From Alphaproteobacteria bacterium (GTDB lineage Bacteria; Pseudomonadota; Alphaproteobacteria; Rhizobiales; Xanthobacteraceae), in the NCBI GenBank assembly GCA_016869215.1, contig VGEP01000041.1, positions 1-36,804 of the forward strand: 36,804 bases of DNA. Direction: 5' to 3'. Below are positions 17,027 to 24,336 of this stretch, piece after piece. Position 1 is the stretch's first letter; each line of letters begins with the position of its first letter. The translations under genes were made by a program, and so were the position numbers. The notes under the pieces were generated by a model. That model saw only the letters and a program-made list of their open reading frames with translations, was not told where the DNA came from and did no database searches.

Positions 17027-18033
17027 TGTTCGACCGACTGCCATCGCTGGATGCTGTGCGAGGACTCGCTGCGGCTTCCGTCGCCATACCGCATTTCTTC
17101 CTCTTTCGCGACGGCCATAGCCCGATCCTCGAATTCGTCTCGATCATGGCCGTCGAGGTCTTCTTCGTGCTCTCGGGCGTCGTGCTGGCCCCGCAGCTCA
17201 TGCGATGTGTCCGGTCGCGCGCCTGGCACGACGTGGGCACGTTCTATGCTCGCCGCTGGATGCGGACGCTGCCGCCTTACTTTTTCGTGCTGCTGGCGAT
17301 GGGCATCGTCACCGGCCATCTGGTGACCTGGGATTTTGCCGCCTACGCCGTTTTCGCTCGCAACCTTGTCTCGATGGACGATGCGGGCGACTTCTTCATG
17401 GTTGCGTGGAGCCTTGCAGTCGAGGAATGGTTTTACCTGATCTTCCCCGTTTTCCTGTTGCTTACAGTGCGGTGGGTTCCGCCGCAAACTGCGGGTTATG
17501 CATTTCTGGCAATCTTCCTCGTTGTGAAGCTCGCAGCCATGGTGCTGTGGCCGGAAACGTTCGCCGCCGGCCGCCGCATTGTCGTCCTGCGTGTCGATGC
17601 CATCTGCTTCGGTTTCCTGCTTTCGTTCGTGTTGCGAAGCGTCGACTGGCGGCTGGCCGCAGTCGGGATTGCGGTCGCAGGAGCTACGAGTGCACTCGCA
17701 TTCAAATCCGGGAGCACGCTCGGTTTCGTCTATGCCGCCTCGATCGCATCGGCCTGCCTGATCGTTCTGTTCGTGGCCGCCGATTCCTGGCTATCGAGAC
17801 CGCTTCTGGCGCGGCTGTCGGAGTTCTCGGCGCGGACCTCTTATATGGTTTATCTGGCACATACGCTCGCGATCATCCTTTTGGTGCGCGCCTCGTTATC
17901 GAACGCGGTGGCGCTCCCGATCTATCTCACAGCAGTCTACGCTTTCTGCTGGCTGTTCTATCGCGCGATAGAGGCACCGATCCTGCGCGCCCGCCCAGCC
18001 TATCGCGCAGAGCTGAGGGCGAGCCCCGCATGA
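17026..18033 (+). CDS. Acyltransferase 3 family membrane protein
   Basis: The product has 335 residues starting MFDRLPSLDAVRGLAAASVA at ATG 17026. The family's R-x10-H motif is present (Arg12, His23), followed by IMAVEVFFVLSG and FYARRWMRTLPPYFF, then SLAVEEWFYLIFPVFLL. About ten membrane segments follow. These enzymes carry acyl groups (often acetyl) across the inner membrane to modify exported glycans such as O-antigen, Nod factors or exopolysaccharide. An in-frame ATG at 16888 would put 46 unrelated residues in front and is unlikely. It overlaps the small ORF before it (TGATG) and the SGNH-like gene after it (ATGA), so the three form one translational unit. Confidence 0.88.
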   Translation: MFDRLPSLDAVRGLAAASVAIPHFFLFRDGHSPILEFVSIMAVEVFFVLSGVVLAPQLMRCVRSRAWHDVGTFYARRWMRTLPPYFFVLLAMGIVTGHLVTWDFAAYAVFARNLVSMDDAGDFFMVAWSLAVEEWFYLIFPVFLLLTVRWVPPQTAGYAFLAIFLVVKLAAMVLWPETFAAGRRIVVLRVDAICFGFLLSFVLRSVDWRLAAVGIAVAGATSALAFKSGSTLGFVYAASIASACLIVLFVAADSWLSRPLLARLSEFSARTSYMVYLAHTLAIILLVRASLSNAVALPIYLTAVYAFCWLFYRAIEAPILRARPAYRAELRASPA

Positions 18034-19373
18034 TCCGCCCGCGGACCGTCGTCTTGAATCTTGCCGTTTTTGCAGCGGTGCTCGCAGCCGTCGAACTCGG
18101 ATCATGGACCATCGTCGAGGCCTACGAATTCATGCAACGCGGGCGCAAGGACGAATCCGGAATCGAGCGGCGCCCGGGACCGCAATTGGCGATGGCTGCG
18201 AACGATCCGGCCGCAATCTACAGCGATCCCGAAATCCAGCAGGACCTGGCGCGGCACGCCGAACAGCCGGGCAGCGCCTACCGGTACGAAAGCTTCGTGG
18301 TCTATCGCAACCGGCCTTACCGGTCGCCCCATGTCAACATCGGCGACGACGGGCGGCGCTGGAACGGCCCCAATGCTCCGCCGGAGGACGCGGCTGTTTG
18401 GGTGTTCGGGTCATCCGCGCCTTGGGGCGCGACCAACGCCGACAACGAAACCATCCCCGCCATGATCGAAGCGTCATTGGCGCGCGGCCCTGCCGGCGAA
18501 CGCCACGCTGTCGCAAACGACAGCGTGGTCGGCTACTCTTCGTGGCAGGAGGTCACGAATTTCGCGCTGCGGCTGCGCGACAAGCCGAAGCCGAAAGTCG
18601 CAATCTTTTTCAGCGGCCTCAACGACTACTACCTTGGATGGCAGAACAAGACCAAAGCCTGCGAAGCGCTCGATCGAACCGGCGTCGACACCTACGAGGC
18701 ATTGACCGACGGGTGGGAGGCACGCACGCGCGGCCGGCTCGTCGCCTGGCCAGTTGCAGCCGACGCGATGCGTGCGGGATTCAAGAACACGCTTGAACTT
18801 TCCCGGCTCTCGGACAAGTTCTTCAAGCTGCGGGAAGCCAATGCCGATATCGCCACGTGGAAGCAGAATTATCGCACCGCTCGCGATGCCGAAAACGAGA
18901 TCGCCGCGCTCTGCGTTCTGAAAGCTTCGCGCACATTCGTGTCGAACATGATGCTCGCCGTCAGGCTCGCCCAGGATCGCGGGATCGTTCCGGTCCTAAT
19001 CCAGCAACCTCTGCTGTTCGCAACACGCAAGAAGCTAATCGGCCCGGAGATAGCCGAAACGGAGAACCCCAACTACACGCAGTTCGTATTGACCGACGCC
19101 GAACTCGATTCGCTGGCGAGCGTGCCAAGCTATCGGATCGACCAAAGGAGTTTATGGGACAAGGCACTATTCTTGAGTCTGTACTCCCGGCAAAGCGAGA
19201 TGCTGCACGCCGGCGCCGCACAGACGGGAACGACTGCCATTTCCCTGGAGGCAGTTATCGACGCAATCGACAATGAGGCCGTCTTTTCAAGCGCAGCGCA
19301 TTTCACGTTTCGGGGCGCGCACCGCCTTGGCAAGGCAATTGCCGATCGGATCAAGCCGTTGCTCGACGGCTAA
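18030..19373 (+). CDS. Membrane-anchored SGNH/GDSL-like protein, partner of the acyltransferase
   Basis: The product has 447 residues from ATG 18030. One N-terminal membrane segment (about 8-28) places the rest in the periplasm. SGNH-type blocks are visible: VWVFGSSAPWG (Ser129 as likely nucleophile), Gly168 in VVGYSSWQE, FFSGLNDYY (Asn198) and AAHFTFRGAHRLG (His424). The Asp normally three residues before the His is Ser here, so catalysis may be altered. Fused or separate acyltransferase-3 plus SGNH pairs make O-acetylated surface polysaccharides, the first passing the acyl group over the membrane and the second attaching it. The ATGA overlap supports such a pair. The glycan is unknown, as no glycosyltransferases are nearby. 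Confidence 0.78.
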   Translation: MIRPRTVVLNLAVFAAVLAAVELGSWTIVEAYEFMQRGRKDESGIERRPGPQLAMAANDPAAIYSDPEIQQDLARHAEQPGSAYRYESFVVYRNRPYRSPHVNIGDDGRRWNGPNAPPEDAAVWVFGSSAPWGATNADNETIPAMIEASLARGPAGERHAVANDSVVGYSSWQEVTNFALRLRDKPKPKVAIFFSGLNDYYLGWQNKTKACEALDRTGVDTYEALTDGWEARTRGRLVAWPVAADAMRAGFKNTLELSRLSDKFFKLREANADIATWKQNYRTARDAENEIAALCVLKASRTFVSNMMLAVRLAQDRGIVPVLIQQPLLFATRKKLIGPEIAETENPNYTQFVLTDAELDSLASVPSYRIDQRSLWDKALFLSLYSRQSEMLHAGAAQTGTTAISLEAVIDAIDNEAVFSSAAHFTFRGAHRLGKAIADRIKPLLDG

Positions 19374-19462
19374 GCCATTGTTGTTCGGACGGACCTGCCG
19401 GAGGTGCCCGCACCGATTTTCGGTCCCGCTTTTGGCCAATCGGAGCGCGCCAGCCGAGGTGC

Positions 19463-19612
19463 TTACTCGCTCTTGTTGACAACGGCGCCGAGCACGTTGC
19501 CGACGGCCGCGGCGAGGGCATTAACGGAAATTGCCGGCGTCAAAAGTGCGGTCCCGGCGGCGCGCATGCCGCGCCCGGCTCCTGCACTCGGTACGGAAAC
19601 CGACGCGACGTC
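19463..19612 (-). other. Gap with a second Kup-signature-like fragment (repeat copy 2)
   Basis: Between the SGNH-like gene and the next leftward gene no convincing gene is seen. The minus strand has an open stretch reading GTALLTPAISVNALAAAVGN and ending at TAA 19463-19465. Bases 19508-19542 repeat 16711-16745. It may be a gene remnant or a very small gene; there is no ribosome site. Confidence 0.3.
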
Positions 19613-20110
19613 CTAACGCATCGCCGTCTGCAACTTCGCCGTCCGCGCCGGACTCTCGTTGCGCCCGGCACTGCGCATCGGCACGAAGATGCAGCGCGTG
19701 TTGGCGCCCTGGTGACGGACCCAGTGCCTGGACGCCAGATCGTAGTCGCAGGCGCAGCGGTAGAACTTGCCGTCCGGCGACCAGTCGGTGCGCTTGCGAA
19801 TCTGGCCGGTCGACACGACCTGCCAGGCATCGTTGGGAAGCGGCGTCAGTTCGCGTTCGCCGATCTCCCAGCAGCAGTCGTTGGTCACGCAACAGGTCGC
19901 GGGTATCCACGACAACAGCCATGGATTGGAGTGGAAGTCGCGAGCGATGGCGGCTTCCGCGATCGCGAGCACGACCAGGCCCGCGATCACCGTCAGCAGC
20001 ACCGGCCACGTCGGACGAAGGCGCGGCTCAGCGTTGTTCCCGGTACCCCGGGAGTGGGCCGCTGGCCCAGCAGCGGCCAGCGAAGCACAGTTGGTCAACG
20101 TGTCTGACAT
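19613..20110 (-). CDS. Membrane-anchored Cys-rich protein, unknown function
   Basis: The product has 165 residues from ATG 20110, preceded by an A/G-rich GAAGAAGAAAAG. Residues about 35-58 form a membrane segment (WPVLLTVIAGLVVLAIAEAA). The exported part starts DFHSNPWLLSWIPATCCVTN, with CCVTNDCCW (two Cys pairs), then NDAWQVVSTGQIRKRTDWSP, DGKFYRCACD and TRCIFVPM. Eight or so Cys suggest several disulfides or a metal site. Similar uncharacterised proteins with the CCVxxDCC block are frequent in Bradyrhizobium relatives, as I recall. The function is unknown. Confidence 0.68.
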   Translation of the reverse strand: MSDTLTNCASLAAAGPAAHSRGTGNNAEPRLRPTWPVLLTVIAGLVVLAIAEAAIARDFHSNPWLLSWIPATCCVTNDCCWEIGERELTPLPNDAWQVVSTGQIRKRTDWSPDGKFYRCACDYDLASRHWVRHQGANTRCIFVPMRSAGRNESPARTAKLQTAMR

Positions 20111-20262
20111 GGCTTTTCTTCTTCACGGTTGTTGGTCCCAGCAGTCCAGAACGATGCAATTGCCGCGCCAGGCGGCAGAGGCGGTATCCGGGTGCGGCAA
20201 CGGCTTTGCCCTGCCAACACGGCGCGGCAACATGCAGCGTCTAACGATTCGGGACCTCAGCC

Positions 20263-20652
20263 ATGCCCAAACGAATCATTGCCTCGAATCGAATTTACCG
20301 CAGCGCACTGCCGTTCGCTCCGGCAACAACTGCCGGAGGCTTTATTTTCGTCTGCTGTGTCGGCACGGACTCACTTGGCCGCTTCGCCGAAGGCGACGCG
20401 CGCACCCAGACGCAAGCATGCCTCGACAACATCCGCGCGCTGATCGAGGAGGCCGGCGGCACGATGAAGGACATCGTGAAATGCACGGTCTACGTCACCG
20501 GCCGCGAGCACTGGCAGCCGATGAACGAGGTGTTCTTCGCCAACTTCACGGAGGAGCCGCCGCACCGCGTCTCGTGCATCGTCGCGGGCCTTGGCGATCC
20601 GGAGTGCCTGGTCGAGATCGACGCGACGGCCTATCTCGGGCCGGACGCCTGA
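20263..20652 (+). CDS. RidA family (YjgF/UK114) protein
   Basis: The product has 129 residues, the normal family length. RidA proteins hydrolyse reactive enamines/imines formed by PLP enzymes; other subfamilies act in catabolic pathways. The usual elements are present: GGFIFVCCVGTDSLGR at 25-40, RTQTQACLDNIRALIEEAGG, VKCTVYVTG, then PPHRVSCIVAGL with Arg102 at the place of the substrate-binding arginine, and VEIDATAYLG (Glu119). The subfamily is not clear; the inserted Asp/Gly before ARTQTQ and the late Cys differ from archetypal RidA. It stands alone, followed closely by a convergent MBL-fold gene. Confidence 0.88.
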   Translation: MPKRIIASNRIYRSALPFAPATTAGGFIFVCCVGTDSLGRFAEGDARTQTQACLDNIRALIEEAGGTMKDIVKCTVYVTGREHWQPMNEVFFANFTEEPPHRVSCIVAGLGDPECLVEIDATAYLGPDA

Positions 20653-20662
20653 ACGCCGGCGC

Positions 20663-21295
20663 TCAACCTATCCGGCCGCGCTCCATCGTGTCCCAGTCGT
20701 GTGTCGGCAGCACCACATCGGCGCGCCGCGCGATGTCGGCGAGCGCGCGGCGCATTTTTTCCAGGTCGTAGTAGATCGCGGGCGGGATCGCCTGTTCAAG
20801 GTTGAGATCGACCTTGCGCGCGATGTCGCCGACGATTGCCGCCGCGCCCTTCTCCGTCTCGACATAGACGCACTGATGGCCGGGCGTATGCGTGTCGGCA
20901 TAGAGCACGCAGTCGAGGCCGGGCGCGATTTCCACGTCGCCTTCGATCAGGTCGAGCCGGTCCCACAGCGGATCGACCAGCTCCGCGACATCGGCGCGGT
21001 CGTAGAACAAGCCCTTGCCGCCGATGGCGAGCGCGGCAGGCCCCATGGGCGCGGCCGCGGCCATCAGCTCGGTGCGCTGCACGACGATGCGCGCGTTCGG
21101 CAATTGCGCGCAGTTGCCGCAATGGTCGTAGTGCAGATGCGTCAGGATCTTCTCGCGCAACCCCTGGGGACCGATGGCAAGGCCGACGGCCCAGATTGCG
21201 ACCGGCATGGCCACCGCCGATACCGTCAGGGCATAAAGGAACGAGCCGGCAAGGCGCCGGCCAAAGAGATTGGTCGTCTGCGTCACGGCCTGCAT
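20663..21295 (-). CDS. Metallo-beta-lactamase-fold hydrolase with replaced N-terminus
   Basis: The product has 210 residues from ATG 21295; GGAGG lies five bases upstream, so this start is well supported. The zinc motif THLHYDHCGN (His53, His55, Asp57, His58) is complete, followed by DTHTPGHQCVY, IVGDIAR and LPTHDWD, as in lactonase-like (AHL-lactonase/GumP-type) MBL enzymes. Those enzymes normally have 80-110 residues before the zinc motif, including the first strands of the sandwich and a substrate loop. Here there are only 50, and residues 15-40 are a hydrophobic stretch (LAGSFLYALTVSAVAMPVAI). It looks like an in-frame deletion/fusion that joined a foreign membrane-like leader to a truncated domain. 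Activity is doubtful. Confidence 0.72.
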   Translation of the reverse strand: MQAVTQTTNLFGRRLAGSFLYALTVSAVAMPVAIWAVGLAIGPQGLREKILTHLHYDHCGNCAQLPNARIVVQRTELMAAAAPMGPAALAIGGKGLFYDRADVAELVDPLWDRLDLIEGDVEIAPGLDCVLYADTHTPGHQCVYVETEKGAAAIVGDIARKVDLNLEQAIPPAIYYDLEKMRRALADIARRADVVLPTHDWDTMERGRIG

Positions 21296-21389
21296 GGTCA
21301 CCTCCAGCGCACTCTTGCGGTACATTTTCGAGTGGTCGCGCGTAGGACGCCAAAGGTTCAATCCGGCCCCGAACGGCGCTGCGGACCGC

Positions 21390-22232
21390 CTATCCCAGTT
21401 CAAACGTGGTTACTCCGAATACACGCTGCACCTCGACCGGCCGGATCGGGCCGGTGTACATCCGAGCGGTCTCGAACACCGGGGTCAGCGCATGCGAACG
21501 CGCCAGCGCGACGGCCTCCTTGTTCGGCTCCGGCACGTCGAGAAACACCTCGCCGCCGTCCTTCCCGATCAGCGCCGCGAACACGGCCTCGGCCGCCTCG
21601 CGGTCGTCGGCCACAAGCGGGCCGATCTTGCGGCCGCGGCGGCACGGCCGGATCGCGCCCCAGGCGGCAAGCCTGCCGTCGCGGACCAGCGCGCGGCCGT
21701 CGTGGCCGGGCGCCGACAGCCAGGCGCGCAGGAAGGCGCTGCGTTCGGCCGGGAACACCCGCGCGTCGTCGCGCTCGATATCGGCGAACGGAATTCCGCC
21801 GAGCGGCACGCACGCGGCCGCCGCACGCACCGCCAGCGGCACCCCGCCGTAGCGCACATTGTTGTAGGCGAACGCGAAGCCGGATTTGCGATAGTTGTCC
21901 TGCTGCGCGACGACGCCGTCGAGGCCGATCGTGCGCGATCCGGCGCGCGCGATGGCGGCCTGCCACGTGCGAAGGCCGAAGCCGCGCCCGCGCAGGTCCG
22001 GCCGCACGATGTAGAAGCCGAGGAACGCAAAACCGTTGCCGTAGTTCACCAGCGAGATTGTCGCCGCGGGTTTGCCGTCGCGCTCTCCGATCAGGAAGCC
22101 TTCGGGATCGGCGGCGGCAAAGCAGGCGGCATCCGACAGGCCGGGGTTCCAGCCTTCCGCAGCGGCCCAGTCGACCGCGAGCGCGATGTCCCGCGGCGTC
22201 ATGGTTCGGACCCGAAAGCCGTCGCCGCTCAT
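21390..22232 (-). CDS. GNAT family N-acetyltransferase
   Basis: The product has 280 residues. The N-terminal GNAT domain (about 8-140) has RTMTPRDIALAVDWAAAEGW, GERDGKPAATISLV, FLGFYIVRPDLRGRGFGLRT (the acetyl-CoA-binding R-G-x-G-F/G loop) and DGVVAQQDNYRKSGFA. The second half (about 150-280: FLRAWLSAPGHDGRALVRDG, GPLVADDREAAEAVFAALIG) resembles the C-terminal domain of YitH/HolE-like two-part acetyltransferases. It probably acetylates a small molecule. The substrate is unknown. It lies in line with the leftward solute-binding gene (37 bases apart) and may share a transcript. Confidence 0.87.
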   Translation of the reverse strand: MSGDGFRVRTMTPRDIALAVDWAAAEGWNPGLSDAACFAAADPEGFLIGERDGKPAATISLVNYGNGFAFLGFYIVRPDLRGRGFGLRTWQAAIARAGSRTIGLDGVVAQQDNYRKSGFAFAYNNVRYGGVPLAVRAAAACVPLGGIPFADIERDDARVFPAERSAFLRAWLSAPGHDGRALVRDGRLAAWGAIRPCRRGRKIGPLVADDREAAEAVFAALIGKDGGEVFLDVPEPNKEAVALARSHALTPVFETARMYTGPIRPVEVQRVFGVTTFELG

Positions 22233-22268
22233 CGTGAGAAATCTCCCAAGCCGGTTGCGGGGTGCAAG

Positions 22269-22994
22269 CTAGGCCACATCGACGCCACCCAAGCCGGCCT
22301 GTGCGATCGCGCGCGCCACCGTGCCGTCCGCCCTGGCCTGTTCGGCAAACGCGCGGACATGAGACAGGAGGTCGGCCTCGCCCTTTCGAACCGCGAGCGC
22401 AATGACGTTGCGGCCGTAGCGATCGCCGAGCACGCGCGTTCCCGGCATCATGCGGGCGTACATCAGAAGCCCGGGGCGAATCCCGGCCAGCACGCCGGCC
22501 GAGCCCGAGCGAAACAATTCGAATGCGGCGTCGGGCGTATCGGCATAGACACGTTCGGCGTGCGCGAGCTTGCCGCGCAAGGCGGTGTCCATCGCATGAT
22601 GCCGGACCAGCGCGATCCGCATGCCGGGCCTGTCCGCCGACGCAATGTCCCGTAACTCGGAACCGGCCGCCACGAGAAACGTGAAATCGGCCGCCAGAAC
22701 CGGCGGAGAGTAATCGACCTCGGCGCCGCGCATCGGATCGATGCCGAGCATCGCGACGTCGGCCGCGCCGGTTGCAAGCGCCTCCACCACCTTGGGCGGC
22801 GACAGGAATTCCGCGACCGTCAGCGAAGCCCCGAGACGCAGCGCCAACGCGCGCGCGAGTTCGACGCCGACGCCGCGCAATTCGCCGGTCTCCCGATCCT
22901 TGCGGTAGAAGAACGACGGAAACAGCGCGAGCCGCAGGACGGCCGGCGCCTTCGGTTCTGGATCCTGCATATCCGACGACGGCGAACCGGTCAT
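22269..22994 (-). CDS. Family-3 solute-binding-type protein without signal peptide
   Basis: The product has 241 residues with the SBP_bac_3 fold: AVLRLALFPSFFYRKDRETG, ELRGVGVELARALALRLGAS, VVEALATGAADVAMLGIDPM, RGAEVDYSPPVLAADFTFLV and a late VIALAVRKGEADLL. The usual role is periplasmic capture of amino acids or organic acids for an ABC transporter. No signal peptide is found at ATG 22994, and the open frame upstream is Arg-rich rather than hydrophobic. No ABC permease or ATPase is nearby. It may act in the cytoplasm as a sensor, or an upstream start may have been missed. The 37-base distance to the acetyltransferase behind it suggests co-transcription. Confidence 0.75.
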   Translation of the reverse strand: MTGSPSSDMQDPEPKAPAVLRLALFPSFFYRKDRETGELRGVGVELARALALRLGASLTVAEFLSPPKVVEALATGAADVAMLGIDPMRGAEVDYSPPVLAADFTFLVAAGSELRDIASADRPGMRIALVRHHAMDTALRGKLAHAERVYADTPDAAFELFRSGSAGVLAGIRPGLLMYARMMPGTRVLGDRYGRNVIALAVRKGEADLLSHVRAFAEQARADGTVARAIAQAGLGGVDVA

Positions 22995-23210
22995 GTTGGC
23001 CTTCCGCGGCCGATCTTGCCCGCCCCGCCGCGCGGCTGCAAACCCGGCGATGGCGCGCCGGCGCTCGCTCAGGGCGGCCGTTCGTTCGGGCGCCTATCGA
23101 TGCGTGCGACCACTGGCCGCGCATATTCCACCGGACGCAATTTGCGGCTAGGGTCCGCCGGGGCGGCGTCGTAAGCTTCCACACCAAAATGCCGCCGGGA
23201 GGAACTGCCT

Positions 23211-24185
23211 ATGAAGAGAGTTATGCTGACCCTGGCCGCGTCCGCGTTTCTGGCCGGGGCCTTGGCCGAAACCGCGCCGGCCCAGAACTACCCGGCCCAG
23301 CCGATCAGGATGATCATCTCCTTCGGCCCGGGCGGCGGCTCGGACGTCATCGGCCGCATCATCGCGCAGCGGATGCAGGAGAAGCTCGGCCAGCCGGTCG
23401 TGGTCGAGAACCGGCCCGGCGCGGGCGGCACCATCGGCAACGCATTGATCGCGAACTCGAACAAGGACGGCTACACGCTCGGCATTATGACCGCGGGCCA
23501 GATTATCGCGCCCGTGATGTCCAAGTCGCCGCCCTACGACACGCTCAAGGTGTTCGACTCCGCCGGGCAGATCGCGACCGCGGGCCTGTTGATCGTGACG
23601 CGCAACGACTCTCCCTTCAAGGACATCAAGTCGCTGGTGGCGGCCGCAAAGGCCAACCCCGGCAAGCTGAACTTTGCGAGCCCGGGCTACGGCGCGACGC
23701 AGCACATGGCGGCCGAGCTGTTCAAGCAGGTGGCCGGCATCGACGCCCAGCAGGTGCAGTTCCGCACCTCGGGCGAGGCGCTGGCGGCGCTGCTCTCGAA
23801 GCAGGTCGACGTGCTGTTCGACACCATCACCGCTCTCCTCGGCCAGGTGCAGGGAGGCCAGGTGCACCCGCTCGCTGTCACCGGCAAGGACCGCTTCCCG
23901 GCAACGCCGAACATTCCGGCGGCGATCGAGTCCGGCGTCACACCGAACTTCGACGTGACGACCTGGTACGGGCTGTTCGGGCCGCGCGGCATGCCGAAGC
24001 CAGTGGTCGCCAGGCTCAACGCGACTCTCAACGAAATCCTGCAGGAGGCTCCGGTCCGCGAGCGGCTGACCAAGGCCGGCGTCGTGGTGCGGGGCTCGAC
24101 GCCCGAGGCGTTCGACAAGTTCATGGCGGAAGAATTCGCCAAGTGGACCAAGGTCCGGATCGCTGCAAAACTGGAACAGCGGTAA
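23211..24185 (+). CDS. Bug/TctC-type tripartite tricarboxylate receptor 1
   Basis: The product has 324 residues; GGGAGG lies eight bases before the ATG. A signal peptide covers about 1-24 (ends APAQ). Typical Bug blocks follow: YPAQPIRMIISFGPGGGSDV, VVVENRPGAGGTIG, DGYTLGIMTAG, KLNFASPGYGATQHMAAELF and a TTWYGLFGPRGMPK segment. These proteins bind carboxylates or aromatic acids in the periplasm and feed TctAB permeases or act as sensors. No TctA/TctB gene is in the window. It is first of three rightward receptor genes and is followed by a strong hairpin. Confidence 0.93.
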   Translation: MKRVMLTLAASAFLAGALAETAPAQNYPAQPIRMIISFGPGGGSDVIGRIIAQRMQEKLGQPVVVENRPGAGGTIGNALIANSNKDGYTLGIMTAGQIIAPVMSKSPPYDTLKVFDSAGQIATAGLLIVTRNDSPFKDIKSLVAAAKANPGKLNFASPGYGATQHMAAELFKQVAGIDAQQVQFRTSGEALAALLSKQVDVLFDTITALLGQVQGGQVHPLAVTGKDRFPATPNIPAAIESGVTPNFDVTTWYGLFGPRGMPKPVVARLNATLNEILQEAPVRERLTKAGVVVRGSTPEAFDKFMAEEFAKWTKVRIAAKLEQR

Positions 24186-24197
24186 TCGTGGGCAAGC

Positions 24198-24227
24198 GCG
24201 GGCGGCCCGGGCATTCCGGCCGCCCGC
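24198..24227 (+). terminator. Hairpin after Bug receptor 1
   Basis: A perfect 10-bp stem GCGGGCGGCC/GGCCGCCCGC with a 10-base loop starts 13 bases after the stop at 24185. It is followed by CATTTCG, with only a short T run. It likely separates receptor 1 from receptor 2. Confidence 0.55.
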
Positions 24228-24336
24228 CATTTCGCCGCAGCCTCCGGTCAAGACGCCGTTTGGCGCGTCTGCTAGTCTGAAAGCTGAAATCGCGACTGTC
24301 GGCCGCTCAAACCGCATTCTCCGGGGGGAGGAACGC

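Noticed and set aside
19404-19616. 70-residue plus-strand frame after the SGNH-like gene
   Set aside because: No ribosome site or recognised motif; the minus strand in the same place shows the repeated LTPAISV segment instead.
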